From contig OY856187.1 in assembly GCA_963693315.1 (NCBI GenBank), positions 70,350,033 to 70,414,032 on the forward strand: 64,000 bases of DNA, read 5' to 3'. The notes beneath the pieces were generated by a model. That model was not told the DNA's origin, did no database searches, and worked only from the letters and a program-made list of their open reading frames with translations. Shown here in pieces: positions 1-11,522 of this stretch; positions within the stretch are counted from its first letter, which is position 1, and the number at the start of each line of letters is the position of its first letter. The stretch comes from Diogma glabrata (Eukaryota; Arthropoda; Insecta; Diptera; Cylindrotomidae). The position numbers and the translations under genes are program-made.

Positions 1-1745
1 GTGTAAAAGTTCTGAAACTCTTGTTTATTGATTGTTCTTTGTACACGATGGAGCTGAGTTACCTTCATCTGTTTAATTTATGTAATCATTATGTAATCTC
101 AAAACGGACTAGCAATCCTTTTTTTGTTATATGAAGAATTAATTTTCATATTATACGTTTGTTAGTTTGTTAATTAATATTATTTACTATTATTATTATT
201 ATTTTTAATATTTTAATTTTTTTGATTATGTTATTTTATTCTTTTGAATAAACTTCTTATTATATATCTTATTTTGATATATGTTATGTACTAATAAATT
301 ATATTTTGTCATTAATATTTTTTTTTTATTTTATGTTATTTTATTATATTTTACACGTTCGGATGTGAGTCAAAGTGTTGGTCAAGGAATGAGGACAATA
401 TGCTTATTTTTTAAAAATTATTTAATTTTGTAATACTAAAGATATCAATTTCGATGAATTTATTGCATTGCGTCTATTTTTTATAATGTAAAATTTAAAA
501 TTAGATTTACTGGCAGAAACTTAAAAAGTTTTGGATATCCTGTTGTTATGACAAGACACATTAACATTGAATTTTGATAACAATTCAGAACAGTCAATTA
601 GAGAATTGAATAACTTTTTCAATGAGAATTTCAAATGGTTCACATAATAACTTTAGTTTTACTGTCCATAAACTACCAAAATATAAAGGATAATGTTGAA
701 GAGCCATTTAAAAGACGAAATCTTACGAAAAAGCTATCGATAAGAAGCAAATTTTACTCCACCTCTAACTTCATCTTCATCAACTTCCCAAATGCTAACT
801 CCAATTACGACACCAGCTCCAAAAAGAAAAATTAAAAAAATCCAGTTTTTGTATACATTTATTTTATTTTATTTCAAAAAGATTACACATAAAGTCTAGA
901 TAAATAATTTCCAAATATTGAAGCCTTTTGGGAGCCCCCAAAATGGAACTCAAAATTTTATGCACACTAATATTTTTCCTGTAGCACATCGATAAAAATG
1001 CAGCATCCTCTATCTTAAATAAAAATTCTTAAGTTGTATGCTATGCATATTTTCTGAATATTTTTTAATTTTTTAAAGGCAACAACTTCATATTGTTCCA
1101 TACCTAGAGACATTTTTTAATCTAAGAGCCGCACCAATTAGGTGCCGCAATTAAATAATTGTGCTATGTAAGTTTTAAAAAATTTAATCTCAAAAAAAAT
1201 GTTTAGGCAATAATAAAACAAAACGATAAGGTTAAAGTCTTCAAACTTCAAACTAGAACGCCGACTCAGCATCTGAAAAATAGAAATAAGAAGAAAATGT
1301 TGGGGCTTCGGGATGGAAATAAGAAGATGTACGACTCTATATTAATTAAAAAAATATAAATTTAAACAAAAAAAAATATTTTCCAACATAAGAATCTTTT
1401 TTTTTAAATTCTTCAAAAAAGGATATTAAAATTTGACTTGATCTTTTGATATTAGTTTTTTATTTTAAAAAATTGTTGAACCATGTGAACCATGCGAAAT
1501 GGATTTTTACAATAAATACAACTTGTATGATTATCTAATCTGAAACTTTCTAATATTTTCTAAATAATCCTAGTAATCGGATGAGGTTAAACCCAAACTA
1601 GAAGAGCGTAAACTCGAGATACGAAACTATCGAAAGCCAAGGGAAATACTATCGTACATTGCTGAATATAGCAAAATATCATAAAAAAGAAAAGAAAAAG
1701 GAAAAACAAAGAAGACAAAGAATGAGAAGAAAGATATTTACCTAG
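1..1745. other. AT-rich sequence, no gene recognised
   Basis: Low-complexity A+T-rich DNA with short TTA/ATT runs. A 66-codon open frame at 635-835 has AT-driven composition and no motif I recognise. I see no splice structure or transposon end here. Confidence 0.6.
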
Positions 1746-1805
1746 GAGATCAGTGTACCGAATTTTGACACACTTAGCTACTGTGACAGTAACGAAAGCG
1801 GGTGG
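1746..1805 (+). other. Possible 60-bp host exon
   Basis: A short stretch of more balanced composition lies between a good 3' splice signal (TTTACCTAG ending at 1745) and a good 5' splice signal (GGTAAGC from 1805). In the phase starting at 1746 it reads 20 codons without a stop, including residues YCDSNESGW. An in-frame TAG sits in the acceptor just before it, so it would have to be an internal exon rather than part of a longer frame. No homology is recognised. This is inference from splice-like signals only and could easily be chance. Confidence 0.2.
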
Positions 1806-2563
1806 GTAAGCCTTTAAAAATATATAAATACTGCTTAAAAATATTTTAATAGTAGGGTAGTATATATACGATATTTAAAACTTAATTAAAACTATTGGCA
1901 CGTGTTCTGACTCCTGATCAAAGAAGGTCGCGTTGGTTCACATTGCCACAAAAACAGATTCGCCATGATATTTCATTCATTGATATCAACTTCAAATCAG
2001 AGCGCTCTGTACATGTTTGATTAATTCAAAAGTAAATGTTGACTATCTTTTTGTTTTGATTTGTTAACTATTAACTAATCATTCCTAATTTAGGCTATAT
2101 GCAGTTATTTCAGTCAAATCGAACGGGGCTTAAGATACCCTAGCTAATTAACTTGATGACCATAAATCTAATAAAATAAAATAAATAATACAAATGCGTT
2201 ACTCACTCAACCTATTTATTTAGTTAAAGATTAACTTCACCAATTTTTCTTCAATTAACATTAGCATAATTCATAGAATTTTTTTCCATTGTCTCAAAAT
2301 GAACTAATTTAATTTTTTTATTTAATTGCAGGTTAGTTGGATTTTGTACGTTGGTTTAAAATCTATGTAAAGATTAATCTACACTTTGTTGGGTATATGA
2401 GGTAAATATATTTGCTAAAATGTTTTTGGAGCAACATTACATTTCTATCATTAATAAAAGCGACAATTTCGATAAGAATAAATGTTGGGATTTTTCATAA
2501 AAATCTAATCCTTTCGCATAGAGGGATCGGTTTTTCTTAACTAGTAAATTGTTTCAATTTGTA

Positions 2564-2665
2564 ATCTAGGGGTTTGACAACTCCGCGTACTCCAGTTTCA
2601 GTTATTGATATACGAATTTTCAATATCACTGGCAATAGCAATGAGATATCATTATATTTAAGGAG
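2564..2665 (+). repeat. Dispersed short repeat, copy A
   Basis: It begins ATCTAGGGGTTTGACAA, continues with GCGTACTCCAGT, and about 55 bp later has CACTGGCAATAGCAATGAGA. The same order of blocks is present in reverse orientation at 16375-16471, and the head alone recurs at 4220-4280 and 29963-30000. Just downstream, CTTAGGGTT and AACCCTAAG can pair. Probably a small non-autonomous (MITE-like) family; boundaries are not resolved. Confidence 0.5.
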
Positions 2666-3225
2666 AAACCTTAGGGTTGCTATTGGTTACTATCGTAAGG
2701 ACTAGAACCCTAAGTCATGGCTATGGAATATTCCTTGATAATGTCATAATATTGCTTGCTCGAAGAAAATAGTCTTCATATAACTCTATGTGTTGGCTTT
2801 ACTTATTGAGGAAAAGAGTGCGTCGCATGATCTAAAACAATATCACGGGATTATTATTATTTATATCACAACCCCAATTTTGGTTTTGTTTTAGGATCTG
2901 ACGAGAACAAACATCACACACTGAATTGGGCTTCGGGAATTACCCGACGAGAATTATGAGTCCCGAATCTCGAAAATTTCTCAAGATTTCATTTAAATTT
3001 TTTTTATTAAATATTAAATGACAAATAATTTTAAAGAAATTGCATTATCTCAGAACGCATGTTGTAGTAGAACCTAGTTCTAACAAGGTACCTTTGTGTT
3101 GTTATGTTACATATTTTGTTTTTGAAAAAGTCTATATGATTACCAATATACACTCAGGCGTATTGATGAGCGCAGTGCAAGAAATATTTTCTTATTCTTA
3201 AATTTAATTAAAAAAATAAGTTTTT
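2666..3225. other. AT-rich sequence, no gene recognised
   Basis: No open frame, tandem repeat or transposon end is recognised apart from the small hairpin around 2665-2735. Confidence 0.55.
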
Positions 3226-3250
3226 GAAGTGAAAACTTCTAGAGGCGCAC
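3226..3250 (+). repeat. GAAGT-hairpin motif, diverged copy
   Basis: GAAGTGAAAACTTC followed by AGAGGCGCAC. It resembles the GAAGTAAAACTTC plus TTTAGGCGC motif at 6531 and 7020 (+) and 8243-8255 (reverse). The motif is itself a small inverted repeat. Function unknown; probably part of a repeat family. Confidence 0.4.
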
Positions 3251-3365
3251 CACACACAGATTTTTCCGTAGGTAGTAAGTTAGGCTGATCAGTGACGCTG
3301 TGAAATGAAAGACTTTCTTAAGGTTTAAATTAAAAACTATCTATCATTTCCTAAAGTTTCATATT

Positions 3366-3425
3366 GCGTTGTGGATATCGTGCTCGACTGATGTGCTGTA
3401 GGTACTGAGTTCAATTCCTGGTATG
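3366..3425 (+). repeat. tRNA-like (possible SINE head)
   Basis: The stretch has GTGGATATCGTGCTCGACTG followed about 20 bases later by AGTTCAATTCC at 3408-3418. This spacing and wording resemble the A and B boxes of a tRNA-derived SINE, with two mismatches to the usual B box GGTTCGANTCC. It does not fold as a complete tRNA. A T-rich tract follows. A diverged SINE fragment is the likeliest reading. Confidence 0.35.
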
Positions 3426-5470
3426 TTACATATTTTTTTACTGTTTTTTTTTAATTTTTATAAAATACCATTAAAATTATTTTTTTTTATTTACGAATTC
3501 ATAAAAATAATAAAAATTTCTTTATACGAATTTTAAAAAATTGATCTATAACGCAGTTTTTTAAAGTTATATTGCTACTGTCTTTTGCAATATGCATTCG
3601 AGTCATCATGCTAAATAAATATTGAATATATATAACATTGAAAGTATGTATGGGTGTTTAACCTTTATGCATTAATACATTAAACGTCATGAAAATTTAT
3701 GAAGCTGTTGTGTACGCTTAATTTTTGCTTTTTATTTAACTATCGTTTTAAATGGTAGTTTGCTTTGATCAATGTTTTTTGTTGAACATGAAATTTGTTT
3801 TTATGAAATTATAATTAACGTAAAAAAGATAGTATAACCTGAAGGCTGAAACATTTACATTTGTATATCAAAATTATATGTATTGGAATTTTATCATGTT
3901 CATTAAATATGTTGTCGGTTTGGAATTGTATGTAATACATGTTTCTAAAATTAAGTGAAAACTTAATACTTGTAACTTGATACTAGGTAAAATCGATTAT
4001 ATCGATTTAAAGCTAACAATTATGAATTACGAGACGGAAATCGCGTAAATTCTATACAAAGAAGCATAGCTTATGTATGATTAAACATGGAAAATAAATG
4101 AAATAATTAAAAATAGTGACACTTAGCCGATAATGATTTGCAAACGGCAACAATGCGCATTAATACCAATGAATTTTCTTACCTTCCCGCAAAAAGATTT
4201 GTAAAATGTAAACTTGTTGATCTATGGGTGTGACAACCACGCGTACTTTAGTCCCTGCTATTGGCATATGAGTGCTATTTTGACAATTATTTGGTTTACA
4301 TTGTGAGGTTACTGTGTGTAGTTAGCGGTTTATCGTTCTGACTTGTTTCTCATTTATTCTACTAATACGATCCAAATACTATACTAATACGATATCAATT
4401 GATTGCGATTGCCAATGAAGTGTTCACTTCTGCCGTGTGGTCTTAAGCACACTTTCTGTTTTTTTATAGACACTGAAGCTAACTCTTCTAATATTGGACT
4501 TTTAACATACTAATAATAATTGAAATATATATAAAAACCGGCTCTGTACTTAAACAAATCTAAACCGAGAAGATTTCTTATAAAAAAAACTATACGTTAA
4601 TCAAAAATAAATCAATGTTGCATACAAAAAAACTACTTTAGAAAAAAAAATCAAGAAACTATATAAATTAAATCAAACAGCTTACATTAATAAGTATATA
4701 TGATGATCCCCTTCAAACCCACATAAATTGATAGCATCTCCTTGTTGAATTAGCTCTAGAATTATTGCTTTCCTTTGAACTTATATCAGGTGTTACTTCT
4801 GCATTAATTTTTGTCACCTTCTTTCACAATGTTTTCTGTTTGATTTAAATTTACATCATGTTATGTTCTGATCTATTCTGATGAATATAATTTACCATTT
4901 TCCCATATTATCTCAATAAACAATTCTAAGTCAAACGAGAAAATATTCCCCTTCACAACTACAGACCACCCTTTTACTTTTTATATATTAGAACAACCAT
5001 AAAGTTATCTAGATATATACTATATAGTTAAAGATTAACGTAGCCAAATTATTATTATTTATGTAGATAGAAACATGTATTACTGCTCGTGTCAACAAAG
5101 CAATCAACTGAAAAAATGTTAAAAATTAGTTGAATAACTTGTAACGCCCATAAATGTTTTAATGTTTGTTGGCATGGATTATAAGATCATGAATGGTTTT
5201 TATGATGTTGTTTTTTAAATAGTTTTGATTCTAATTTTATGGCAAGTATCAAACCCAGCCGTCGTGACACTCTATAATACTCTGGTTTGCTTGTTGATAT
5301 CAATGATACAGAAAATCGTTGATTCGACAATCTGTAGGTTTACGATTAAGGTAGTATCTTCATAAATTCAAAATCAGCTTTAGTTTTGGGAGAAAAAACT
5401 ACAATAGTACTTGAAATAAAAAGTATATGCACAACTTCTATTAGGAAGCGATCCGAAATCAAAACATGGC
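3426..5470. other. AT-rich sequence with one dispersed-repeat copy
   Basis: Contains copy B of the dispersed repeat at 4220-4280 (ATCTATGGGTGTGACAACCA followed by GCGTACTTTAGT). Otherwise no gene or element is recognised. Confidence 0.5.
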
Positions 5471-6200
5471 ATTTCCCAACCCAGCAAAAGTTCTTTGTTC
5501 AACTCCTTTCATTGTTAAGAAAAAATGTTAAACGACGACCCTGAGGTGATTGCAGAGTATCAAAGAGATACAATTTCTTTAGTTTGACTCGATTTTTCAC
5601 CACAAATTCTCCGCATCAGTTGGAGAGATCAGAAATATTTGGTGCCCTAAAGACTTGGTACAAATTTTTTATAAATTTCTTTTTATAGTGATGGTATTTC
5701 TCAGCCAGTCATTTAAGTATCTTTTTGCCTGCTGGTGCTCATTAAAATGTTGTTCGGTATAAGGCATTTTCAGCGTTTATGATGATGTGGTGATAGTCAC
5801 AACTAACAAGCATCACAATTTATTGAAAATCGCCGAAATCACTTGAAAATTATTATTCAAAGATTTAATTTACAACTTAAATATCTTGGTCATTTAGTTT
5901 ATGATCACTAGACTTTTCATTCCATTTATCCTCTACCCATTGGTTATTTTCAAATGTCAATAACAGTTAAAGCATTCGACACAACGGTTGACACAGTTTG
6001 ACAGCAACTAGAAAAATAAGCTGAGCAACCGCCAAGTTTTTTCTCTAAACTATCTAAAAACGCACAAGCCAAATGAAAACTTTTCACAGCGTGTTTTGGC
6101 ATCAAGCACTGGCTATACAACTTAAAATAAGCAAATATGAAATAACTGCTAATCACGGACAATAAACCACATGTTTACGATTTCTAATAAAGGCAGGAAA
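5471..6200 (+). pseudogene. Ty3/Gypsy-type pol remnant (RT to RNase H)
   Basis: Short conceptual reading frames on this strand, interrupted by stops and frameshifts, match landmarks of an LTR-retrotransposon pol in the right order: a STPFIVKKK-like segment near 5500, the catalytic Y-D-D followed by VVIVT at about 5778-5800, a YLGHLV segment near 5880-5900, then RNase H-like pieces (QPPSFFSKLSKNAQAK near 6026-6075, TDNKPHVYDF near 6155-6190). Reverse transcriptase and RNase H normally copy element RNA into DNA; this copy is clearly dead. No LTR was found. A related fragment lies in reverse orientation at about 8690-9225. Family assignment rests on motif order and is fairly sure at superfamily level only. 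Confidence 0.55.
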
Positions 6201-6528
6201 ATTGCCTTCATAGTTCAAATACACTTTCCAGAGAAAATTTTAGTATCCGTAAGCTGACAAGGAAAAATGACAAACAAAAAATATTGAATAAATATAATAA
6301 TTTTTTGGCATCACTAAAATTAATTTACTCAAAGTACCCGTTTGTTTTAGTGTGTTTTTTTCATTACCTTCACAAACAAATTTCTTTATTTCTTTCGCAC
6401 ACAATTTTACATGAAAATAAATTAAAATTCATAACTTATTATTACGAAGTCATAATATGTCATAAAAAGTTAAATGAAACCAACCAGTCATTTTAGAAAA
6501 TGTTAAACAACTTTTTTGCTCTTAACTT

Positions 6529-6553
6529 TTGAAGTAAAACTTCTTTAGGCGCG
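6529..6553 (+). repeat. GAAGT-hairpin motif
   Basis: Contains GAAGTAAAACTTC (6531-6543), an inverted repeat with a three-base loop, followed by TTTAGGCGCG. The same hairpin occurs at 7020 and, reversed, at 8243. Confidence 0.5.
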
Positions 6554-7019
6554 TTTTAAGAATTTTGCAACGGAAAGACAAAAAACGATTTTAATATTCG
6601 GCAAATATACGATACAATTCAATTATGACACACATATAAATGTCGACATATAAATGTCGGAAGTAGTCATTTGAACAGATATATAACCATATATTCATCT
6701 CTATCATACTACAGTCTGATTTTGAATTTTAAACATATACATGCACACAATTCCAAAAAAACTTAAGTAGAAATTTAAACATAATAAAATAAAAAAGAAA
6801 TTAGAAGTAAAAAAGGCAAACGAATATTATGTTCGGCAAGTATGCGACAATTCGATTATGTGTATTCTATTTTTTACACACTTATTCAGTATCGTATTAA
6901 ATGTTAAATGAGTTGGACGTGTCGATCTTAGATTTAAATATCTAATAATATAATGTTCATAATATTTTATTGAGTTTCGTAATTTTTTAAATTTATATTT
7001 TGAATTGTTTTAGTTTTTT
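6554..7019. other. AT-rich sequence with a short direct repeat
   Basis: TATTCGGCAAATATACGATA near 6596 and a similar GTTCGGCAAGTATGCGACAA near 6830 form a diverged direct pair about 230 bp apart. No gene is recognised. Confidence 0.4.
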
Positions 7020-7045
7020 GAAGTAAAACTTCTTTAGGGCTGGTT
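7020..7045 (+). repeat. GAAGT-hairpin motif at array edge
   Basis: GAAGTAAAACTTCTTTAGGG abuts the first units of the GGTGGTCAT array, so the array begins within a few bases of this motif. Confidence 0.5.
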
Positions 7046-7684
7046 ATAGTAGTCATTGTAGTTATGGTGGCCATGGTGGTCATGGTGGTCATGGTAGTCA
7101 TGGTGGTAATAGTGGTCATGGTGGTCATAGTGGTAATGGTGATCACGGTGTTCACGGTGGTTATGGCGGTCAAGGTGGTCACAGTGGTCAAGGTGGTCAT
7201 TGTGTTCATTGTGGTCATGGTGGTCATATTGGTCGTGGTGGCTATGGTGGTTATGGTAGTCACGATGGTCATGGTGGTTACGGTGGTCATGGTGGTCATG
7301 GTGTTCACGGTGGTCATGTTGGTTATGGTGTCATGGTGGTTATAGTGGTTATGGTGGTCATGGTGGTTATGGTGGTCACGGTGGTCATGGTGGTTATGGT
7401 GTTCATGTTGGTTATGGTGGTTACTGTGGTCATGGTGATCACGGTGGTCATGGTGGTCATGGTGGTCATAGTGGTCATGGTGGTTATGGTGGTCATGGTG
7501 GTCATGGTGTTCACGGTGGTCATGATGGTCATGGTGTTCACGGTGGTTATGATGGTAATATTGTTCATGGCGGTCATGGTGGTCATGGTGGTAATGGTGG
7601 TCACGGTGGTCATGGTGGTCATGGTGCTCATGGTGGTCATGATGGTCGTGGTGGTGTCACGGTGGTCATGGTGGTCATGGTGTT
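7046..7684 (+). repeat. GGTGGTCAT minisatellite, ~640 bp
   Basis: About 70 imperfect copies of a 9-bp unit GGTGGTCAT with single-base variants (TAT, CAC, AAT, AGT, GTT, GAT). Several frames on both strands stay open merely because of the repeat: poly-Val/Met on this strand and poly-Thr/Met on the other. The frame read as Gly-Gly-His runs from about 7027 to 7329, changes phase at a 1-bp deletion near 7330, continues to about 7655 and changes phase again. That frame has no start codon. Variants hit all three codon positions and GGT is almost never GGC or GGA, which argues against protein-level selection. Best read as an expanded simple repeat; a decayed Gly/His-rich protein exon is the less likely alternative. 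Confidence 0.9.
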
Positions 7685-7767
7685 TAGAGTTTGCATCCCG
7701 GGCTTTCCCGGGCGGGAAAAAATATTTGTGTTGATTAAATTTGTTTTGTTAAATAGAAAAATGAGTG

Positions 7768-8281
7768 GTGTAAACTTTGCACGCGGTTGAAATAAATTTC
7801 TTTGGCTACTGTGGCAGGTATTAATAAAAAGATGAAATATAAAATAAATATGTCATATTGCAATTTAGAGTTGCATTTCTTGATAATATAATTTGCAGCA
7901 TGTGTAATAAAAAGTAATATTTACATAATGTATTACAAAGTCAATTCAATTATTAACATAATTGAAATATGAAATTAGAGGTTTATTACAAATTTGCTAA
8001 ATTTTTTGAAAAATGCATCAATTGTTGTACCAATTGCTAAATTAAGTGGACATGTATTCATCGTGAAATTTAATTTGTAATACGTTGTAAGACTTTGAAA
8101 AATATGTAAATATGGCGTTTTATTACACATTGTTGCAAATTATACTATCAAGAATATTAGAAAGAAACTCTAAATTTCAATATGATATATCTATTTTATT
8201 TTATATTTAATACTTATAGTAATACCTGTTGCAGTGGCCAAAGAAGTTTTACTTCAACAGCGTGTAAAGATTACGCACTTC
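7768..8281. repeat. Fold-back (palindromic) repeat
   Basis: The left arm (about 7768-7960) and right arm (about 8100-8281) are imperfect reverse complements. For example, TTTCTTTGGCTACTGTGGCA on the left pairs with sequence around 8222-8245, ATATGTCATATTGCAATTTA pairs with the region around 8170-8190, and both tips carry a CACGC-GTTGAA block. The right arm includes the GAAGT-hairpin motif (8243-8255, reverse strand). No coding frame; likely a non-autonomous fold-back element. Exact ends and target duplication are unresolved. Confidence 0.7.
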
Positions 8282-8689
8282 ATTTTTTTATCCATTTTTT
8301 ATTATTCTTATCATTAAATAAATTTCGTTTTGCTTCCTTTTTTATTATTCGTGAAACATGCGTCAAACGTTTATGAGCGCATATGTCGTTTTACGACATG
8401 TACACTGTATGGTGCACATCATGTGCATGTCATATATTATGCACATATTTGTGCACGGTGATATTGTAACATGCACAATTAATGCATATTTCATGCAATT
8501 TTTTCAAAAATTGTTTTACGGTATACTTTAGTCATATATTATTTTAAAATTACGACATAGTGTATTCGATACCTTTCATCTTTCGAAACCTAAAACCATT
8601 TTGTCAAATCTTTCACCAAGCTCTTTTTTCAACACGTTATCTGATCGTCTATTATAAAGGATGTTAAAATTTTGACCCAACAATGTATG
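8282..8689. other. AT-rich sequence with short palindromes
   Basis: Around 8380-8480 there is a cluster of small inverted repeats (ATGTCGTTTTACGACAT, GTGCACATCATGTGCAT). Significance unknown. Confidence 0.45.
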
Positions 8690-9225
8690 ACGAGTCAGAA
8701 ATTTAAGATGTTTCAGCTGTTCTCTTGAAATGCCTTGACAATTTCTGAAAACGAGTCAAATCTAAACTAACTAACAGCTCAAAATAGTTCATGAAAGAAC
8801 AAAATAAGCATTACAATCAAATTTGAAAAAGTACAGCATCAAATCATAATCTCACGCTTATTAGTAAAGCCTACTAATTTATTAACATATGCTTAAACGT
8901 CTTGCTGCTTTAAGAAGGATAATACAATGTCATAACGCAGGTGATAAGCCGCACTATAGAGTTTTAATGTCAAAATCAAAAGAAACTAACCAAAAACTAA
9001 CGTTTTCTAAAAATCGAGACGATAAATCAAAAACAACTTTACACTTATCTGAATAGCGGGCATTTCACATTTGCTTATGCTAAGTTGTATCGGAAGTGTT
9101 TGATCCCAGTACACGCTGTGAAAATCATATACAATGTATTATGCTTGTGCATTATTAAATTGTTTTGAGAAAACAATAAGCAGTTGTTTAGCTTATTTTT
9201 CTAGTTGCTGTAATGCTGCGCCAAA
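8690..9225 (-). pseudogene. Ty3/Gypsy-type RNase H/linker remnant, reverse copy
   Basis: Read on the reverse strand, 9225 down to about 9050 corresponds closely to 5985-6150 on the plus strand: a QQLEK segment, then a stop, a VFSKQFNNAQA segment and a block matching the ACAGCGTG...ATACAACTTA...ATAAGCAAAT spacing of the other copy. Further down (8690-9050) the reading becomes poor, with only a weak match to the post-RNase H linker of Gypsy pol (a FSEIVKAFQEN-like piece). The frame is broken by many stops. It is the second member of an inverted pair flanking the minisatellite and fold-back. Assignment depends on the better-preserved plus-strand copy. Confidence 0.5.
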
Positions 9226-10333
9226 ATATCTATTTTAATCAAAAACTATTATAATTCAAAAACTTCAGATTCTATACCAGATTACTACGCTAGACCAGTC
9301 AAAAACTTCTCGATCTACACGCAATTCTAATTTACCACCTTCACTACTTATTCTTATGCAAAATTTAAACGATAGACAAATAAATTATCGGTATTATTTC
9401 ACAATCAGTCACATTCTTAAAGATACCGATATAATGGATTGTATCCACATCAACAGAGCTACCTTATTTGAACAAGAGTATGTAATGACCTCAAAAATTT
9501 AAAATGGTATACTAGCGAGAGTGAGAGATCGTGATAAAAATTGAAATCTGTTTAGCTCAGCAATGCTACATGACGCTGTAACGCTAGTAAAAGATACATG
9601 TGAATGTACACTTCATACTTAGTAAATAATCAAAGTTTCAAACTCCTACTTAAACGTAAAAGATTTTGTTCGAAACAGATCGATTAGGTTACATGTAACA
9701 ACATATAATGGATGTCTGTAGTATCGTGTTGAAATTTACTTTTTATTTTCAGTTATTTTAAAATTAATTACTTACACAAGGACTTTTGGTATTAGTGTAT
9801 TTACTGTCTAAAAATATCTTTAGAAATTATAAAGCCATTGATCATGATAATGTCAGTCACAAGCTAAATAATGAAGACAAAAACATTCTCCACCATACCT
9901 CAATTTCCAGCTATCAACTTTAATCAACTTATCCGTTATATTTTTGTTTCATCAAATCATTCGGAAAGCACGAACTACCCCCATTGTATCGTTTATACAT
10001 ATTATATATGTATTGTTCATAAAAGACAACATTTGTAATCATATAGTTGAAAACAAAATTATATCTAAACTTACGGTGGAAATAATCCATAAAATTTTAA
10101 TGACTAAACTTATAAGTTAACAGTTTTTATTAGATCTTTTTCACTGTATTATGTTACAAATGGACATCAACTTCCTTCCAACTTTATGTACACAATCATT
10201 GTAATAAAAACAACAACGAAAAACAAACGCATGTATTCCAGTATAATTTTTAAAACATTGCAAACTTTTTCCTTCGTCTTAAGTTTTGTTTTCACTTACA
10301 ACTTTTGATTAGTTAGATTTTTATGTAAACATA
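9226..10333. other. AT-rich sequence, no gene recognised
   Basis: No motif-bearing frame seen on either strand. Part may belong to the same old retroelement as 8690-9225 but I cannot support that. Confidence 0.5.
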
Positions 10334-11522
10334 TTTTTTTTTTTTTTTTTTTTTTTTAATAAAATGTGTTGTGTAATAGGGTTTAGAATATGTGTCACAA
10401 CAACACATAAATACCTTTTAAGACCTAGGTCTAGACCTGGGTCCCACAACAACTGGCGTTCTAAGGTGTAGATTAACGCTTTTTTTAAACATCTGTGGGT
10501 TGAAGCCACCTGAGACTAAGTGTTCCGGCAAACTATTCCATTTGTACGCAGTTCGGACAAAGAAGTCTCTCTGCGATCTGCCAGTATGACAGCGCGGGAT
10601 CTTTACCGTTTCACTGGTTGCGGCAGCCGATTGCCGAGTGGAACGGGGGTAAGAATAAGTTTGAGGCATGATGCCGCTGATTTCATCTGAGCACTGCTGA
10701 TGACGATATTTGTAAAAAACAACGAGGTCAGCAACAGTGCGACGATGTTGTAGGGAATCAAGTTTTGATGTCAAAGTTCGATCACCCACAATTCGTATAG
10801 CTCGCTTTTGAACAGAGTCCAAGAGGGCCAAGATGGAAACAGAGGCAGCACCCCAAACTTGACAGCAGTACTCCATACAGGGACGAATATAGGACTTATA
10901 AACATGGAGCAATTGGTATGGAGTAAAAAATTTTTTGCATCTATTTAGGAGGCCGAGTTTTTTGGACGCGCTTTTTGCCATCGCCATTACATGATCGTTC
11001 CAGAGTAGGTCATTTGAAACTGTGACACCCAATAAACGAATGCTTTTACATTCACCTATTGGTTCATCACACATACTAAATAAAATATCTTTGGGGAACT
11101 CGGTCTTTAATCTGGAAACAATCAACAGCTGTGTTTTGGTGGAGTTGAAATTGACAAGGTTTTGGTCACCCCAGTCGGCGACTTTATTCAGGTCTTTGTT
11201 CAAGTTTATGGCAGCGTCTCTCCGGGCAGGATTAATTCGTTCGTGCATTTTACCTTTTGAAGGAAGGGGCTCGAACGACTTGTGCAGAGTACTATCATCT
11301 GCAAAACTATTTATTGGGTTGCTGGTGATTTTCAACAATTCGTTGATATAAATCAAAAATAAGGTTGGGGACAATACTGAGCCTTGGGGTACACCAGCGT
11401 TAATTAGTTTAGACTCAGAAGAAAATCCGTCTAAGGTTACCGAAATGTGTCGGTTGGACAGAAAATTTTGAATCAGCTTCACAACATTGGGATGAAAACC
11501 GTACGCAACGAGCTTTTTTATT
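10334..11522 (-). mobile_element. 5'-truncated non-LTR retrotransposon (LINE) copy
   Basis: A reverse-strand LINE tail: coding region 11518-10418, about 60 bp of 3' untranslated sequence, then a 24-base poly(A) tract (T-run 10334-10357). The coding frame begins abruptly around 11518 and runs upstream into A+T-rich sequence with stops, as expected of incomplete target-primed reverse transcription. No clear target-site duplication was found. Confidence 0.85.
10418..11518 (-). pseudogene. LINE reverse transcriptase, C-terminal part
   Basis: An uninterrupted frame of about 366 codons encodes the second half of a LINE reverse transcriptase, which makes cDNA from element RNA at a nicked chromosomal site. 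Counting from the valine at 11482, the GVPQGSV block lies at residues 30-36, the catalytic F-A-D-D at 60-63, and the conserved C-terminal region with WGAA and WNSLPEHLV continues to the stop. The palm N-terminus, endonuclease and any ORF1 are missing through 5' truncation, so no true start codon exists. The open frame suggests a fairly recent insertion. The FADDSTLH wording resembles the remnant at 61,785-62,185. Clade not assigned; Jockey/CR1/I-like groups are all possible. Confidence 0.85.

Noticed and set aside
6967..7734. Four long open frames rich in Val/Met or Thr/Met on both strands
   Set aside because: They arise because a 9-bp repeat has no stop codon in several frames; no protein family supports them.
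10334..11522. Target-site duplication for this LINE
   Set aside because: I compared the flanks of the poly(A) end and the truncation point and found no convincing direct repeat.
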